DNA of 64,000 nt, from assembly GCF_001482385.1 (NCBI RefSeq), contig NZ_CP013612.1:682001-746000 (forward strand). The letters are read 5' to 3'. The number at the start of each line of letters is the position of its first letter. The stretch's first letter is position 1. The notes under the pieces were generated by a model. It was not told where the DNA came from. It searched no databases and was given only the letters and a program-made list of their open reading frames with translations. The DNA is from Pseudoalteromonas rubra. GTDB taxonomy: Bacteria; Pseudomonadota; Gammaproteobacteria; Enterobacterales; Alteromonadaceae. The position numbers were made by a program, and so were the translations under genes. This document shows, in pieces, positions 43,352 to 52,211 of the stretch.

Positions 43352-46300
43352 ATGCCTTTTGCTAAACAGGTATTGGCAAAGACACCGGCCAGAAATAAAC
43401 TTAGCCATGCTATGTTAATAGCGCTGTCGACGCTGACGTGTGGATCGGCTCTGGCCGGTCAATCTTTAGAGCCAAACTTGGCTGCATCTAAAGACTCACT
43501 GCTTTTAAGTACAACTTCGACCAAAGGTCATACCCATGAAGGCCAGATTTGTGGGACGGACCACAATTCACAGGATTGGTCATCTATCCAAAAAGAAAAT
43601 ATCAGACAGCAGTTGATTAGCTCCAGTTTCGCGACGCAAATTATGTCATCTCTGGCTAATCAGGAAGATTTGGCGGCAGAAAACGGCAATGGTATTCCCG
43701 GGCGCTATTACATCCCCGTGGTCGTGCATATTTATGGCGACAGGTACAACTGTGAGTCAGGTACCTATTGTTTAACCGAGCAAAAAGTGATTGATGGACT
43801 GAATAAATCCAATCAGGATTTTCTGGGTCTGATCACCGATGACGGTCCTATCGCGGCAGAATTTCAGGCGATACGCGAAAATCTGAATATTGAATTTGTG
43901 CTCGCTAAAAAAGATCCAAATGGTCAGCCTACCAATGGCATCGTGCGCCATCCGCAAAAAGCAGGCTACGGTAAAGGCAGCGGTGTTGACGAGCAGATTG
44001 CCGCCGATGCCTGGGATAACTTTAAGTACATGAATATTTATATTCAGCAAGACTTATATGATGATGGTTCAACCAACAACTCAGGTGTTGCCTGGTACCC
44101 TCAGTTAAGCATGTCGCAAGATGGGCTTTCTCGTGTTGTTTATAACGGGGACTATGTCGGCGCTAATACCAATGAAAACTTCCGCTCTGTGCTAACTCAC
44201 GAGTTTGGTCATTGGTTAAACCTGCCCCACACGTTTGACGGCAATGTATGTACAATCCATTCTGAGGCATTCTGTAACGCGACAGGTGATGGATCATGTG
44301 ATACACCACAAATGAGTAGCAGCATATTACAAAATAATGCAAAGAATTGCCTGGATCAGCCAACAAACACCGAAAACTTTATGCATTATTCGGATAATTA
44401 TGCCATGTTCACACAGGACCAAGTGGATAGAATGACCGCTGCGCTTCATGGTCCGGCCAGGGCAACGCTATGGTCCAATGCAAACCTGATCGCAACAGGC
44501 CTTGAAGAATATACCAGTAATGCAGACCACCCCTGGGATGGTACTTCTGGCGCAGTATTACCGCCTAAGGGGGATGTGATCCAGTCATTTTCTAATCTTT
44601 CTGGTCAAAAAGGTGATGTTGACAATTACGAGATCACGGTTCCGGCAGGCACTCAGGCTGTCGCTTTTTACCTGGATGGTTATGATGAAGACCCGGATAT
44701 GTATGTCTCTAAAGGTAAAGCGCCGGTAAAAAATGGAGATAACTGGGACGCTGATTTTATCTCATTCAGAAGTGCTGGCTCACCTGAGCTGGTCACAATC
44801 TCTGCCCCTTCAAGTAAGGAGTCTTACCATGCGGCCGTCGATGCATTTAGCGCATACTCTAATGCGACGCTCAGCGTAATTTCTGGTACAGATGATACAC
44901 TGTGTAATGGATGTGAGCGCGTGTTTTTAGCTGAAGTAACAGGTCTAAGCTCTGCGAAAGGCGCGGAACCAAAAACCTATCAATTTGATATTCCATCAGA
45001 TGCTTTGCGCACTGTTGCGGTCATGCCGGGTGGCTACCAGGGAGATCCGGACGCATACGTTAGTTTAAATTCTATTCCTACTGCGGATAATCATGACTGC
45101 GGTCCTTTCAGTGCACCAAGGCACAGCGAATATTGCGAATTTGACGCAGGTGGCGGTAAGCTGAACATTATGATAGATCCTTTCCTTGAGTATAGCGACG
45201 CATCATTGGTTGTTTATTATGAACGAGCGGCAAACTCTGAGTTACCAATCGCCGAAGCAAATGGACCCTACAGTACCATTATTGGCGAAGCAATTCAGTT
45301 TAGCGCCTCAGGCTCAAATGATGCGAATGGCAGCATAGCTAGGCATTTATGGGAATTTGGTGACGGTAATACATCGACTTCGCCGAATCCGATACACACT
45401 TATCAAAATACAGACGTGTATACAGTTAAGTTAACCGTCACAGATAATGACGGAAATACCTCAACGGATACTACCACGGCTGAAGTTAAATCAGATCGCG
45501 TTGCACCTACTGCTAAGGCCAATGGCCCCTACTCTGCTATGAATGGTCAGTCTGTTACATTCAGTAGTGCTGGTTCAGAAGATACCGACGGTAATATCGT
45601 CAGCTACCTGTGGCAGTTTGGAGATGGTAATTCAAGCAATGATGCCAATCCAACGCATACCTATGCTCAGGCAGGAAATTATACTGCCACGTTAAAAGTG
45701 ACTGATAACGATGGGCTAAGCCATAGTGCACAAGCGGTAGTCGACATTACAGGTATCGAATATTGCTCTGCCAGTGGTAATACCCGCTATGAATGGATTG
45801 CAAATGTTCAAAGTGGCACATTTAGTAACCCTTCACAGGCGAATGGATACAGCGATTTTTCAGCACAGACCATCAAACTGACAGAGGGTGACAACCAGTT
45901 TACCTTCACACCGGGTGGTAACTACACTGAACACTGGGTAGCCTGGATAGATTTCAACAATAACGGTCAGTTTGAACAATCTGAGCAGGTTTTAACAGAT
46001 GTTTCAGGCAAAGGTGAAGTAACAGGAACAATTAATGTCCCCGCAAATATGGCTGGCGCTAAAGCCAGGTTACGTATTGCCATGAAGTATAATGGCGCGG
46101 CTCAAAGTGCTTGCGGCACTATTGGCGACGGGGAAGTAGAGGATTATACCGTCGAGATAATGCCTAAAGATACGAGTGGCACGGTACCTGATGCATGTGC
46201 GACGCAGCAACCGGTAAGTGGAGGTCGCCTGGATGCTGGTAAAGCTGAATGCCTTGGCGGAGATGGCACCGTTTGGTTATCGATCGGCGATGTGTCATCT

Positions 46301-46537
46301 GCACAAAATGTGGCAATCACGACGGCGCATGGCACGAGTAACTTACATATACTGTATAAAAATGGCGGCTGGCCAAGTGATAATGATAAAGATGCAGAGT
46401 CGAATTCAGGTACCACAACTGAGTGTATTCAAATTGCATCAGGCAGTGAGTACTGGTCTTATCTTAAGATCTCTGGTGACACTGCTAATACCAGCATCAT
46501 AGTCGACTTTGATGCCCAGCAATGCCGAGGATTATAA
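43352..46537 (+). CDS. Secreted M43-type metalloprotease with PPC, PKD and GEVED domains
   Basis: A 1061-residue extracellular protease. After a long signal region (ending about GSALA) comes a pro-segment, then the catalytic domain with HEFGHWLNLPH (His283, Glu284, His287, His293; metzincin zinc site) and a Met-turn-like NFMHYSDNYAMF, as in pappalysin-like M43 enzymes. Next are two PPC-like domains (about 405-620), two PKD domains (about 635-805; EANGPYS and KANGPYS starts, SYLWQFGDGN), a GEVED domain (about 815-935; WVAWIDFNNNGQFEQ) and a C-terminal PPC-like domain. Likely degrades protein in particulate matter or host tissue. Intact throughout. Confidence 0.92.
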   Translation: MPFAKQVLAKTPARNKLSHAMLIALSTLTCGSALAGQSLEPNLAASKDSLLLSTTSTKGHTHEGQICGTDHNSQDWSSIQKENIRQQLISSSFATQIMSSLANQEDLAAENGNGIPGRYYIPVVVHIYGDRYNCESGTYCLTEQKVIDGLNKSNQDFLGLITDDGPIAAEFQAIRENLNIEFVLAKKDPNGQPTNGIVRHPQKAGYGKGSGVDEQIAADAWDNFKYMNIYIQQDLYDDGSTNNSGVAWYPQLSMSQDGLSRVVYNGDYVGANTNENFRSVLTHEFGHWLNLPHTFDGNVCTIHSEAFCNATGDGSCDTPQMSSSILQNNAKNCLDQPTNTENFMHYSDNYAMFTQDQVDRMTAALHGPARATLWSNANLIATGLEEYTSNADHPWDGTSGAVLPPKGDVIQSFSNLSGQKGDVDNYEITVPAGTQAVAFYLDGYDEDPDMYVSKGKAPVKNGDNWDADFISFRSAGSPELVTISAPSSKESYHAAVDAFSAYSNATLSVISGTDDTLCNGCERVFLAEVTGLSSAKGAEPKTYQFDIPSDALRTVAVMPGGYQGDPDAYVSLNSIPTADNHDCGPFSAPRHSEYCEFDAGGGKLNIMIDPFLEYSDASLVVYYERAANSELPIAEANGPYSTIIGEAIQFSASGSNDANGSIARHLWEFGDGNTSTSPNPIHTYQNTDVYTVKLTVTDNDGNTSTDTTTAEVKSDRVAPTAKANGPYSAMNGQSVTFSSAGSEDTDGNIVSYLWQFGDGNSSNDANPTHTYAQAGNYTATLKVTDNDGLSHSAQAVVDITGIEYCSASGNTRYEWIANVQSGTFSNPSQANGYSDFSAQTIKLTEGDNQFTFTPGGNYTEHWVAWIDFNNNGQFEQSEQVLTDVSGKGEVTGTINVPANMAGAKARLRIAMKYNGAAQSACGTIGDGEVEDYTVEIMPKDTSGTVPDACATQQPVSGGRLDAGKAECLGGDGTVWLSIGDVSSAQNVAITTAHGTSNLHILYKNGGWPSDNDKDAESNSGTTTECIQIASGSEYWSYLKISGDTANTSIIVDFDAQQCRGL

Positions 46538-46564
46538 AGAGGTCTTAATCTTTATTTAATTTTG

Positions 46565-46597
46565 AGGCGGTATCAAATCTTGATGCTGCCTTGTTTT
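46565..46597 (+). terminator. Probable terminator after the M43 protease gene
   Basis: AGGCGGTATCAA, 3-base loop, TTGATGCTGCCT (pairs fully if two G-U pairs are allowed), then TGTTTT. 28 bp after the stop. Confidence 0.6.
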
Positions 46598-47221
46598 AAA
46601 AACCATTAATTAATGGGGCTTAGTGAAAGTGAGCCTTATCTAAGCGCAGTGAAATTTCCCCTTCCCTGATAAGTGTCAGTTAATTTTTATCCTGGCTTCT
46701 CTTAGCAGAGCAAAAATATACGTATATCTATGTATTTAATATAACTCTGTAACTATAAAAGGTATGCGCATTTTGACAAACTCCTGTTTACTTTATGCTC
46801 GGATTTCTGCGTGTTACAGGCGATAACACGCATCAGCGGGAAGCGCGTTCGACTCAGGATCTTGGTTTATGACAAGAGTGAAATCCGCTTGACTGTGAAA
46901 TTTGGAACTCAGCTTAAAAAGGCAATCTTAGCTGTATTACGCTGAAATGTTCGACATTAAAATGTTCAAAATGCTAATGAAATATTACTATGCATTTATA
47001 TTTGTTTACATGAAGAATATATCACAATCAATCTCTAGTATGGCGATAAAATATTACAAAACAATGAGGTAAGTGAAATTAAGTCATGTCTTATAACCCG
47101 AATTGCACTTTATATAGCCAAAAGTAATTTAAAGTGATGGTAACCATGTGTTTACAGTTGTGAATCTTCTGTACTTGATTATGAATAGAAGGAACAACAA
47201 CTAATCTAGGGAAAAACTATT
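46598..47221. other. Intergenic region upstream of the subtilase gene
   Basis: About 620 bp without a supported gene. A 9-bp inverted repeat TGCGTGTTA-N7-TAACACGCA lies at 46808-46832 and could be an operator or hairpin. The stretch nearest the gene is AT-rich with several promoter-like segments that I cannot rank. Confidence 0.4.
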
Positions 47222-49015
47222 ATGACAACTAATAATTTAAAAATTGGAGCCATCGCGCTGGCTGTTTCAGGTATGTTCGCTACAACCCATGCATTCGCAA
47301 ATGACGTTGAAGCAATCTACTCCATTGCAAACATGACGCAACTGAGCCAGAAAATTGAAGGTCAGAATACAGCTGGTACTCAATTTATCATCAAGTATAA
47401 AGATAACAGCAACCAACTCATGTCTATTTCAGATGCGGATATGTCGCCAGCAATGATGAACGCGAGAGCTCAGAGTTTTGTGAAGACCTTTAAAAGTAAA
47501 AAGAAAGCTTCACTGCAAACCAAGTATGTTCGTAAGATGGCATTAAGCAACCACCATGTTATGCGCGTTAATAAGACATTGACAGCGGCAGAAGCACAAA
47601 GCCTGATGCGGGAAATAGCATCAACAGGCAATATCGAATATATTGAAATCGACCAAATGCTTCTGCCGTTCGCAACGCCTAACGATCCGCGCTATTCAGA
47701 TCAATGGCACTACTTCGAATCTGCTGGTGGCATTAACGCACCAGCAGCTTGGGACAAATCAACTGGCAATGGCGTGGTAGTAGCTGTTCTGGACACTGGT
47801 TATCGCCCTCACACTGACCTGAATCCAAATATTTTGCAAGGCTATGACATGATCTCTAATTTGTCTGTGGCTAATGATGGCGGCGGTCGTGATAGTGATG
47901 CACGCGATCCTGGTGATGCCGTTTCTGCAAACGAGTGTGGTTATACTCACAGCGCGCGCAGCTCAAGCTGGCATGGCACACACGTAGCAGGCACTGTCGC
48001 GGCTGTGTCAAATAATGGTGAAGGTGTCGCGGGCGTAGCATACGATGCGAAAGTAGTACCTGTTCGAGTACTTGGCAAATGTGGCGGTCTGACCTCTGAT
48101 ATTGCTGATGGTATCATCTGGGCATCAGGTGGCTCAGTATCTGGCGTGCCGGTAAACGCGAACCCGGCGGATGTCATTAATATGAGTTTGGGTGGTCAGG
48201 GGGCTTGTAGTTCTACCACACAGAGTGCGATTAATACCGCGCGTGCAAATGGTGCAACTATTGTTATCGCGGCGGGTAATAGCAACGCAAATTCTGCAAA
48301 CTTCAATCCGGGTAACTGTTCAGGCATTATCAATGTTGCTTCTGTAAGTCGTAATGGCGGCCGAGCTTATTACTCTAACTACGGATCAAATATCGATGTA
48401 GCAGCACCAGGTGGCGCGCAGAGTTTTGCTAATGATCCAGAAGGTATTCTGTCAACTTATAACACCGGCAGCAATACACCTTCCAGTGACAGCTATGCAT
48501 ATTCTCAGGGTACATCTATGGCAGCACCGCATGTTGCAGGTGTCGCTGCGCTGATCAAGCAAGCCAAACCATCAGCATCGCCGGACGAAGTTGAAAGTAT
48601 TTTGAAAAGTACAACACGCAGTTTCCCAGCTACATGTAGCAGTTGTGGTACGGGTATCATTGATGCTTCTGCAGCTGTAGATGCAGCGCTCAATGGTGGC
48701 GGTGGTAATGAACTACAAGATGGCGTTGCAAAAACTAGCCTGAGCGGTGGATCAGGTAGTGAAACTTTCTACACGTTTAACGTAAGCAATGGCGTAAGCA
48801 AAGTAACCTTTACCATGAGCGGTGGCTCAGGTGACGCTGATTTGTATGTACGCGCAAATGCGCAACCTACTCGCACGACCTATGATTGTCGCCCTTACAA
48901 AAATGGTAACAATGAAGAGTGTACTGTGAATAACCCTTCTGCAGGTACCTATCACATCATGCTGCGCGGCTATTCATCATACAATGGTGTTAGCCTGGAG
49001 GCACAAACAAACTAA
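47222..49015 (+). CDS. Secreted S8 serine protease (subtilase) with PPC domain
   Basis: A 597-residue extracellular subtilisin-like protease. Signal peptide (ending HAFA/NDVEA), an I9-like propeptide (about 50-145), then the catalytic domain with Asp191 (VLDTGYRPH), His251 (SSWHGTHVAGT) and Ser432 (GTSMAAPHVAG), all intact, with an Asn oxyanion residue in AAGNSNAN. A C-terminal PPC domain (about 495-595; SGGSGDADLYVRA ... GTYHIMLRGYSSY) follows and is usually removed during maturation. Similar enzymes are abundant in Pseudoalteromonas secretomes. Exported by Sec and then the type II system is the expectation. Confidence 0.95.
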   Translation: MTTNNLKIGAIALAVSGMFATTHAFANDVEAIYSIANMTQLSQKIEGQNTAGTQFIIKYKDNSNQLMSISDADMSPAMMNARAQSFVKTFKSKKKASLQTKYVRKMALSNHHVMRVNKTLTAAEAQSLMREIASTGNIEYIEIDQMLLPFATPNDPRYSDQWHYFESAGGINAPAAWDKSTGNGVVVAVLDTGYRPHTDLNPNILQGYDMISNLSVANDGGGRDSDARDPGDAVSANECGYTHSARSSSWHGTHVAGTVAAVSNNGEGVAGVAYDAKVVPVRVLGKCGGLTSDIADGIIWASGGSVSGVPVNANPADVINMSLGGQGACSSTTQSAINTARANGATIVIAAGNSNANSANFNPGNCSGIINVASVSRNGGRAYYSNYGSNIDVAAPGGAQSFANDPEGILSTYNTGSNTPSSDSYAYSQGTSMAAPHVAGVAALIKQAKPSASPDEVESILKSTTRSFPATCSSCGTGIIDASAAVDAALNGGGGNELQDGVAKTSLSGGSGSETFYTFNVSNGVSKVTFTMSGGSGDADLYVRANAQPTRTTYDCRPYKNGNNEECTVNNPSAGTYHIMLRGYSSYNGVSLEAQTN

Positions 49016-49041
49016 CAAATACCTCAAAGAGGTTTGCATTT

Positions 49042-49070
49042 AAGCAGGGCAATGAGTTGCCCTGCTTTCT
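49042..49070 (+). terminator. Terminator after the subtilase gene
   Basis: AAGCAGGGCAA-TGAG-TTGCCCTGCTTTCTT: 11-bp perfect stem with T-rich tail, 26 bp after the stop. Confidence 0.88.
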
Positions 49071-49264
49071 TGTTAAGATAAGTGGGGGTGAGCTGCTGGT
49101 CCTCAGGTGGTTGCCCGCTCTGTGTTTATGTGAACTCAAAGAGTCAAAAGAACTTCGATGTATATTTTACTCATCTCAGTAGGCTAAAAGACTAATTTGA
49201 GAGCTCGTGAAATAAATATTGTCTTTACCGGTCTCCTAAGGACAATCAATACTTCAGGAACACT

Positions 49265-50113
49265 ATGTCTCACTCAAATAATTTCAAGCTAATCGCTTTT
49301 GTCATTGCGGCCAGTCTGGTTGTGATTGGCAGTTCTTTTATGCTCGGAGGTCATTCTGGATATGTAGAAAAGGCGTTAGGCTTTTATTCGCTAACTGATA
49401 TATATTCTACGTCAAATCTTGGCCTATTTTTAGGCGTGTTGTTTTTAGCCACGGGGATCACCTTGACTTCATCGCCAATATTACCTTCTTTTCGTAGACC
49501 ACAATTTTTCTTACTCATTATCGTAAGTGTTATTATGCTATTAACCTTATTCGATTCAAGCCGATGGATAGCAGAGCACGGTGGTTTTCCTGTAATCGGA
49601 TCGGGCCAGGGTATTATTAAGTATTTTGCGCTTTTGCCTTTGGCATTCTATTTGTGCTTTGGCACACGTGTAGATATCCGTACCCATGTATTACTGAACT
49701 ACATTCCAGTTGCGATTGTTTTATTCTGGATTGGTGGTATGAAGTTTTTAGAACTTGAAGCAAAAGCAATCGTGCCCCTTGTTGAAACTTCGCCTTTCAT
49801 GGGCTGGTTATATACCTTGTTTAGCGTACAGCAGGCATCTGACTTAATAGGTATTTATGACCTGGTTTTTGCCATTGTTCTTGGGTTGGGAGTATGGCTC
49901 AACAAGCGTATTGTTATGCTGGCTGGTCTGGCCGGAACCGGTGCGGTATTCGTTATGACTCAGACATTCTTGTTTACCGCTGACGGGGGATTTTCCGATG
50001 CAACAGTGATAGATGGACTGGGCTTGTTTATTATCAAAGATTTATGGTTCATCTGTAATCTTCTCATCATTCTGGAGTACGTTAAGCAGTCGGATAGAAA
50101 GGTCGCGGTGTAA
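49265..50113 (+). CDS. DUF417 family membrane protein (YkgB/RclC-like)
   Basis: A 282-residue inner-membrane protein with about seven or eight spans. The DUF417 hallmarks WIGGMKFLELEAKAIVPLVE and SPFMGWLY lie in its second half. It is longer at the N-terminus than E. coli RclC, which has about 195 residues, by an extra hydrophobic region (about 1-140) that looks like a separate four-span unit, so this may be a fused or extended form. RclC is linked to reactive chlorine resistance in E. coli; that role is not implied here. Single-gene unit. Confidence 0.78.
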   Translation: MSHSNNFKLIAFVIAASLVVIGSSFMLGGHSGYVEKALGFYSLTDIYSTSNLGLFLGVLFLATGITLTSSPILPSFRRPQFFLLIIVSVIMLLTLFDSSRWIAEHGGFPVIGSGQGIIKYFALLPLAFYLCFGTRVDIRTHVLLNYIPVAIVLFWIGGMKFLELEAKAIVPLVETSPFMGWLYTLFSVQQASDLIGIYDLVFAIVLGLGVWLNKRIVMLAGLAGTGAVFVMTQTFLFTADGGFSDATVIDGLGLFIIKDLWFICNLLIILEYVKQSDRKVAV

Positions 50114-50237
50114 TTGCCCGAACAGAACCAGTCAATGGGTGGGTAATTTTCCTTTTAGTGGGATAAGACCGTTGCAATCTCCAAATGCTTAGGTCAGAAT
50201 AAACCACTGTTTAAATAATCAGTGTTATACACACCTT

Positions 50238-51446
50238 ATGACGCCTCTCGTTGACACACTCAGGCAGCTTAGATATTTAGTTGCGCATCTTGAAGACAAT
50301 ACACTGGCAACTGAGTACCCTGATATTGACCACTTTTTGAAAAATGACGTGTTTGATCCCGAACGGTGTAAAGGTGATCTAGCATTTCTTTATCAGTTTT
50401 TGTACGTATATGGTCGTAAATCAGAAGCCACTTTTAATCGCTTTCGCAATGAGATTGAGCGCTTTTATCTGTGGTCCTGGTGTATTCAACAGACTTCGGT
50501 ATTCGATTTGAAACGAGAGGACATTGAGGGCTATGTTGAGTTTGTTGTTGAAACAAAAGATGAGTGGGTAGCAGATTCAGTACAATGGCGATTTAAGGAT
50601 ATTGAAGGCTTTAGACGAGTTAATCCAAACTGGCGTCCCTTTGTTTACAAGGCTAATGGAGTTAGTCAGCAAACACTTGCATCTATGTTTACAGCGCTCA
50701 ATGTGTTTTATAAATTTGCAATTTTGGAAGAGAGAACTTTTACAAATTTTGTTCCTGTGGTTAAAAAGAACAGTCCCTATCTGGTGGTCCAGTCACAGAT
50801 TAAGCTGCCTGACACGCTTAGTGATTTACAGTGGGAATATGTGTTCGGCGTTACAAAAGATCGTTGCGAAAAGGACCCCAAGCTTGAGCGTAACCTGTTT
50901 ACCCTCGCATGTTTAAAGGGATTGTACCTGCGTATATCCGAACTGTCTGAACGACCGCAATGGGCACCGGTAATGAGTCATTTTTGGCAAGATCAGGATG
51001 GGTTTTGGTTTTTACGTATTATGGGAAAAGGCAATAAGCTCAGGGATGTTACATTGAGCGAAGATTTTATTGATTACCTTAAACGTTATCGCCTGAGCCG
51101 TGGTTTGAGCTCCCTCCCCCGTGTTGATGAGCCACATCCCATTATTCATAAGCTGAGAGGAAGCGGGGGAATGAATGTAAGACAAATTCGTCGCATCGTT
51201 CAGGAGAGCTTTGATCTTGCGATAAAAAAACTGAATGAAGATGGTTTTCAGGAAGAGTCAGAAAATCTCCAGGCTGCGACTTCTCATTGGTTAAGGCATA
51301 CAGGTGCAACTCATGATGCGCAGCACAGGCCTTTGAAACACTTGTCTGAAGATTTGGGCCACTCTAAAATCGCAACGACTGACCAGATTTATATCCAAAC
51401 CAATATTAAAGAAAGAGCTAAGTCGGGTATAAATCGCAAACTATAA
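50238..51446 (+). CDS. Orphan tyrosine recombinase/integrase
   Basis: A 402-residue site-specific recombinase. An N-terminal SAM-like DNA-binding domain (about 55-175) precedes the catalytic domain with the full set of residues: Arg in YLRISELSE (about 233), Lys in GKGNKLRDV, the HxxR pair in SHWLRHTGAT, His in LGHSKIATT and nucleophile Tyr385 (DQIYIQT). It is longer than XerC/XerD (about 300). No attachment repeats or cargo genes are evident at its sides, and no excisionase. It may be a resident terminus-region recombinase or a leftover of an island. Confidence 0.88.
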   Translation: MTPLVDTLRQLRYLVAHLEDNTLATEYPDIDHFLKNDVFDPERCKGDLAFLYQFLYVYGRKSEATFNRFRNEIERFYLWSWCIQQTSVFDLKREDIEGYVEFVVETKDEWVADSVQWRFKDIEGFRRVNPNWRPFVYKANGVSQQTLASMFTALNVFYKFAILEERTFTNFVPVVKKNSPYLVVQSQIKLPDTLSDLQWEYVFGVTKDRCEKDPKLERNLFTLACLKGLYLRISELSERPQWAPVMSHFWQDQDGFWFLRIMGKGNKLRDVTLSEDFIDYLKRYRLSRGLSSLPRVDEPHPIIHKLRGSGGMNVRQIRRIVQESFDLAIKKLNEDGFQEESENLQAATSHWLRHTGATHDAQHRPLKHLSEDLGHSKIATTDQIYIQTNIKERAKSGINRKL

Positions 51447-52163
51447 CTTAATCTTGCTATTTTTAATTGTAATTCTTTAAGTAAAATCTATTTTAAATAG
51501 CAATCTAATTATTCTGATTTATAAAGCTAATTTCAATCTTGCTTTATAATTGAAAGGCGTTAAAATTTTCATATTTTGCTATGATAACGGCGTGCACATG
51601 TCAGTATTGATAGTTTTATTTAATGTTGTCCATCAATCTATTTGAATATTATTCTTATTTAATGTTAAAAAGTTTTTTATTTCTTCCATTTAAAATATGT
51701 AGTTTCTCAGTGGCTTTTAATGAAAATATCTCATTACAATATGAGGTTTACTTCACTAAAACTGGATTAAACCTCGGTTTTTATCAAATTAGAATGTCAA
51801 ATAATATGCCCGGTATAAATACTTAAAAAATACCAGAAAGGTTCTTCCAGCATGTTACCCTACCTCCCTCGTATGACTTGCGTCCTACTTTTAGATAGTT
51901 TTTGTCTTGAACATCGCTACAACAATCACTCCACTTTCGTGTTTAATTATCTTTCGATTGCCTAGCCCCTAACTCACTTGGCAATTTGAACGGAAGTAGA
52001 AAGCCAGAAAAAGAACACATCATACAAATAATTTGCTCGAGTTTAACTCAGCAATATATTTAATTCGATAAAAAAGTAATCAAAAAGCAAACACCATGCG
52101 GTATATTTATTATGTTAAATATAGGTATTATCGGGTAAACGAAGGGAATAGATAGAAAGAAAA
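51447..52163. other. AT-rich non-coding region with Ter-like motif
   Basis: About 720 bp. A 67-codon open frame at 51623-51826 is AT-rich, lacks a ribosome site and is not supported. It contains the first Ter-like motif (52014) and a stray copy of the XerD-arm sequence TTATGTTAAAT (52110-52120). Confidence 0.5.
52014..52024 (-). promoter_or_regulatory. Candidate Ter site 1
   Basis: Plus strand AACACATCATA preceded by G; minus strand reads GTATGATGTGTTC. It shares GTATGnTGT with E. coli Ter (GTATGTTGTAAC), including the G at the position whose partner C is flipped in the Tus lock. It is the leftmost of seven same-orientation copies and the only one left of ydiJ. Confidence 0.45.
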
Positions 52164-52205
52164 CAGCATAGCAACAGAAGTGAGACTGAGACTGTTACTA
52201 TGCTG
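52164..52205 (-). terminator. Terminator after ydiJ
   Basis: CAGCATAGCAACAG ... CTGTTACTATGCTG, a 14-bp stem with one mismatch and 14-base loop; on the minus strand it is followed by TTTTCTTTCT. It begins 7 bp past the ydiJ stop. Confidence 0.65.
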
Positions 52206-52211
52206 ATAATG

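Noticed and set aside
51623..51826. 67-codon open frame after the recombinase
   Set aside because: No ribosome site and composition follows the AT-rich background.
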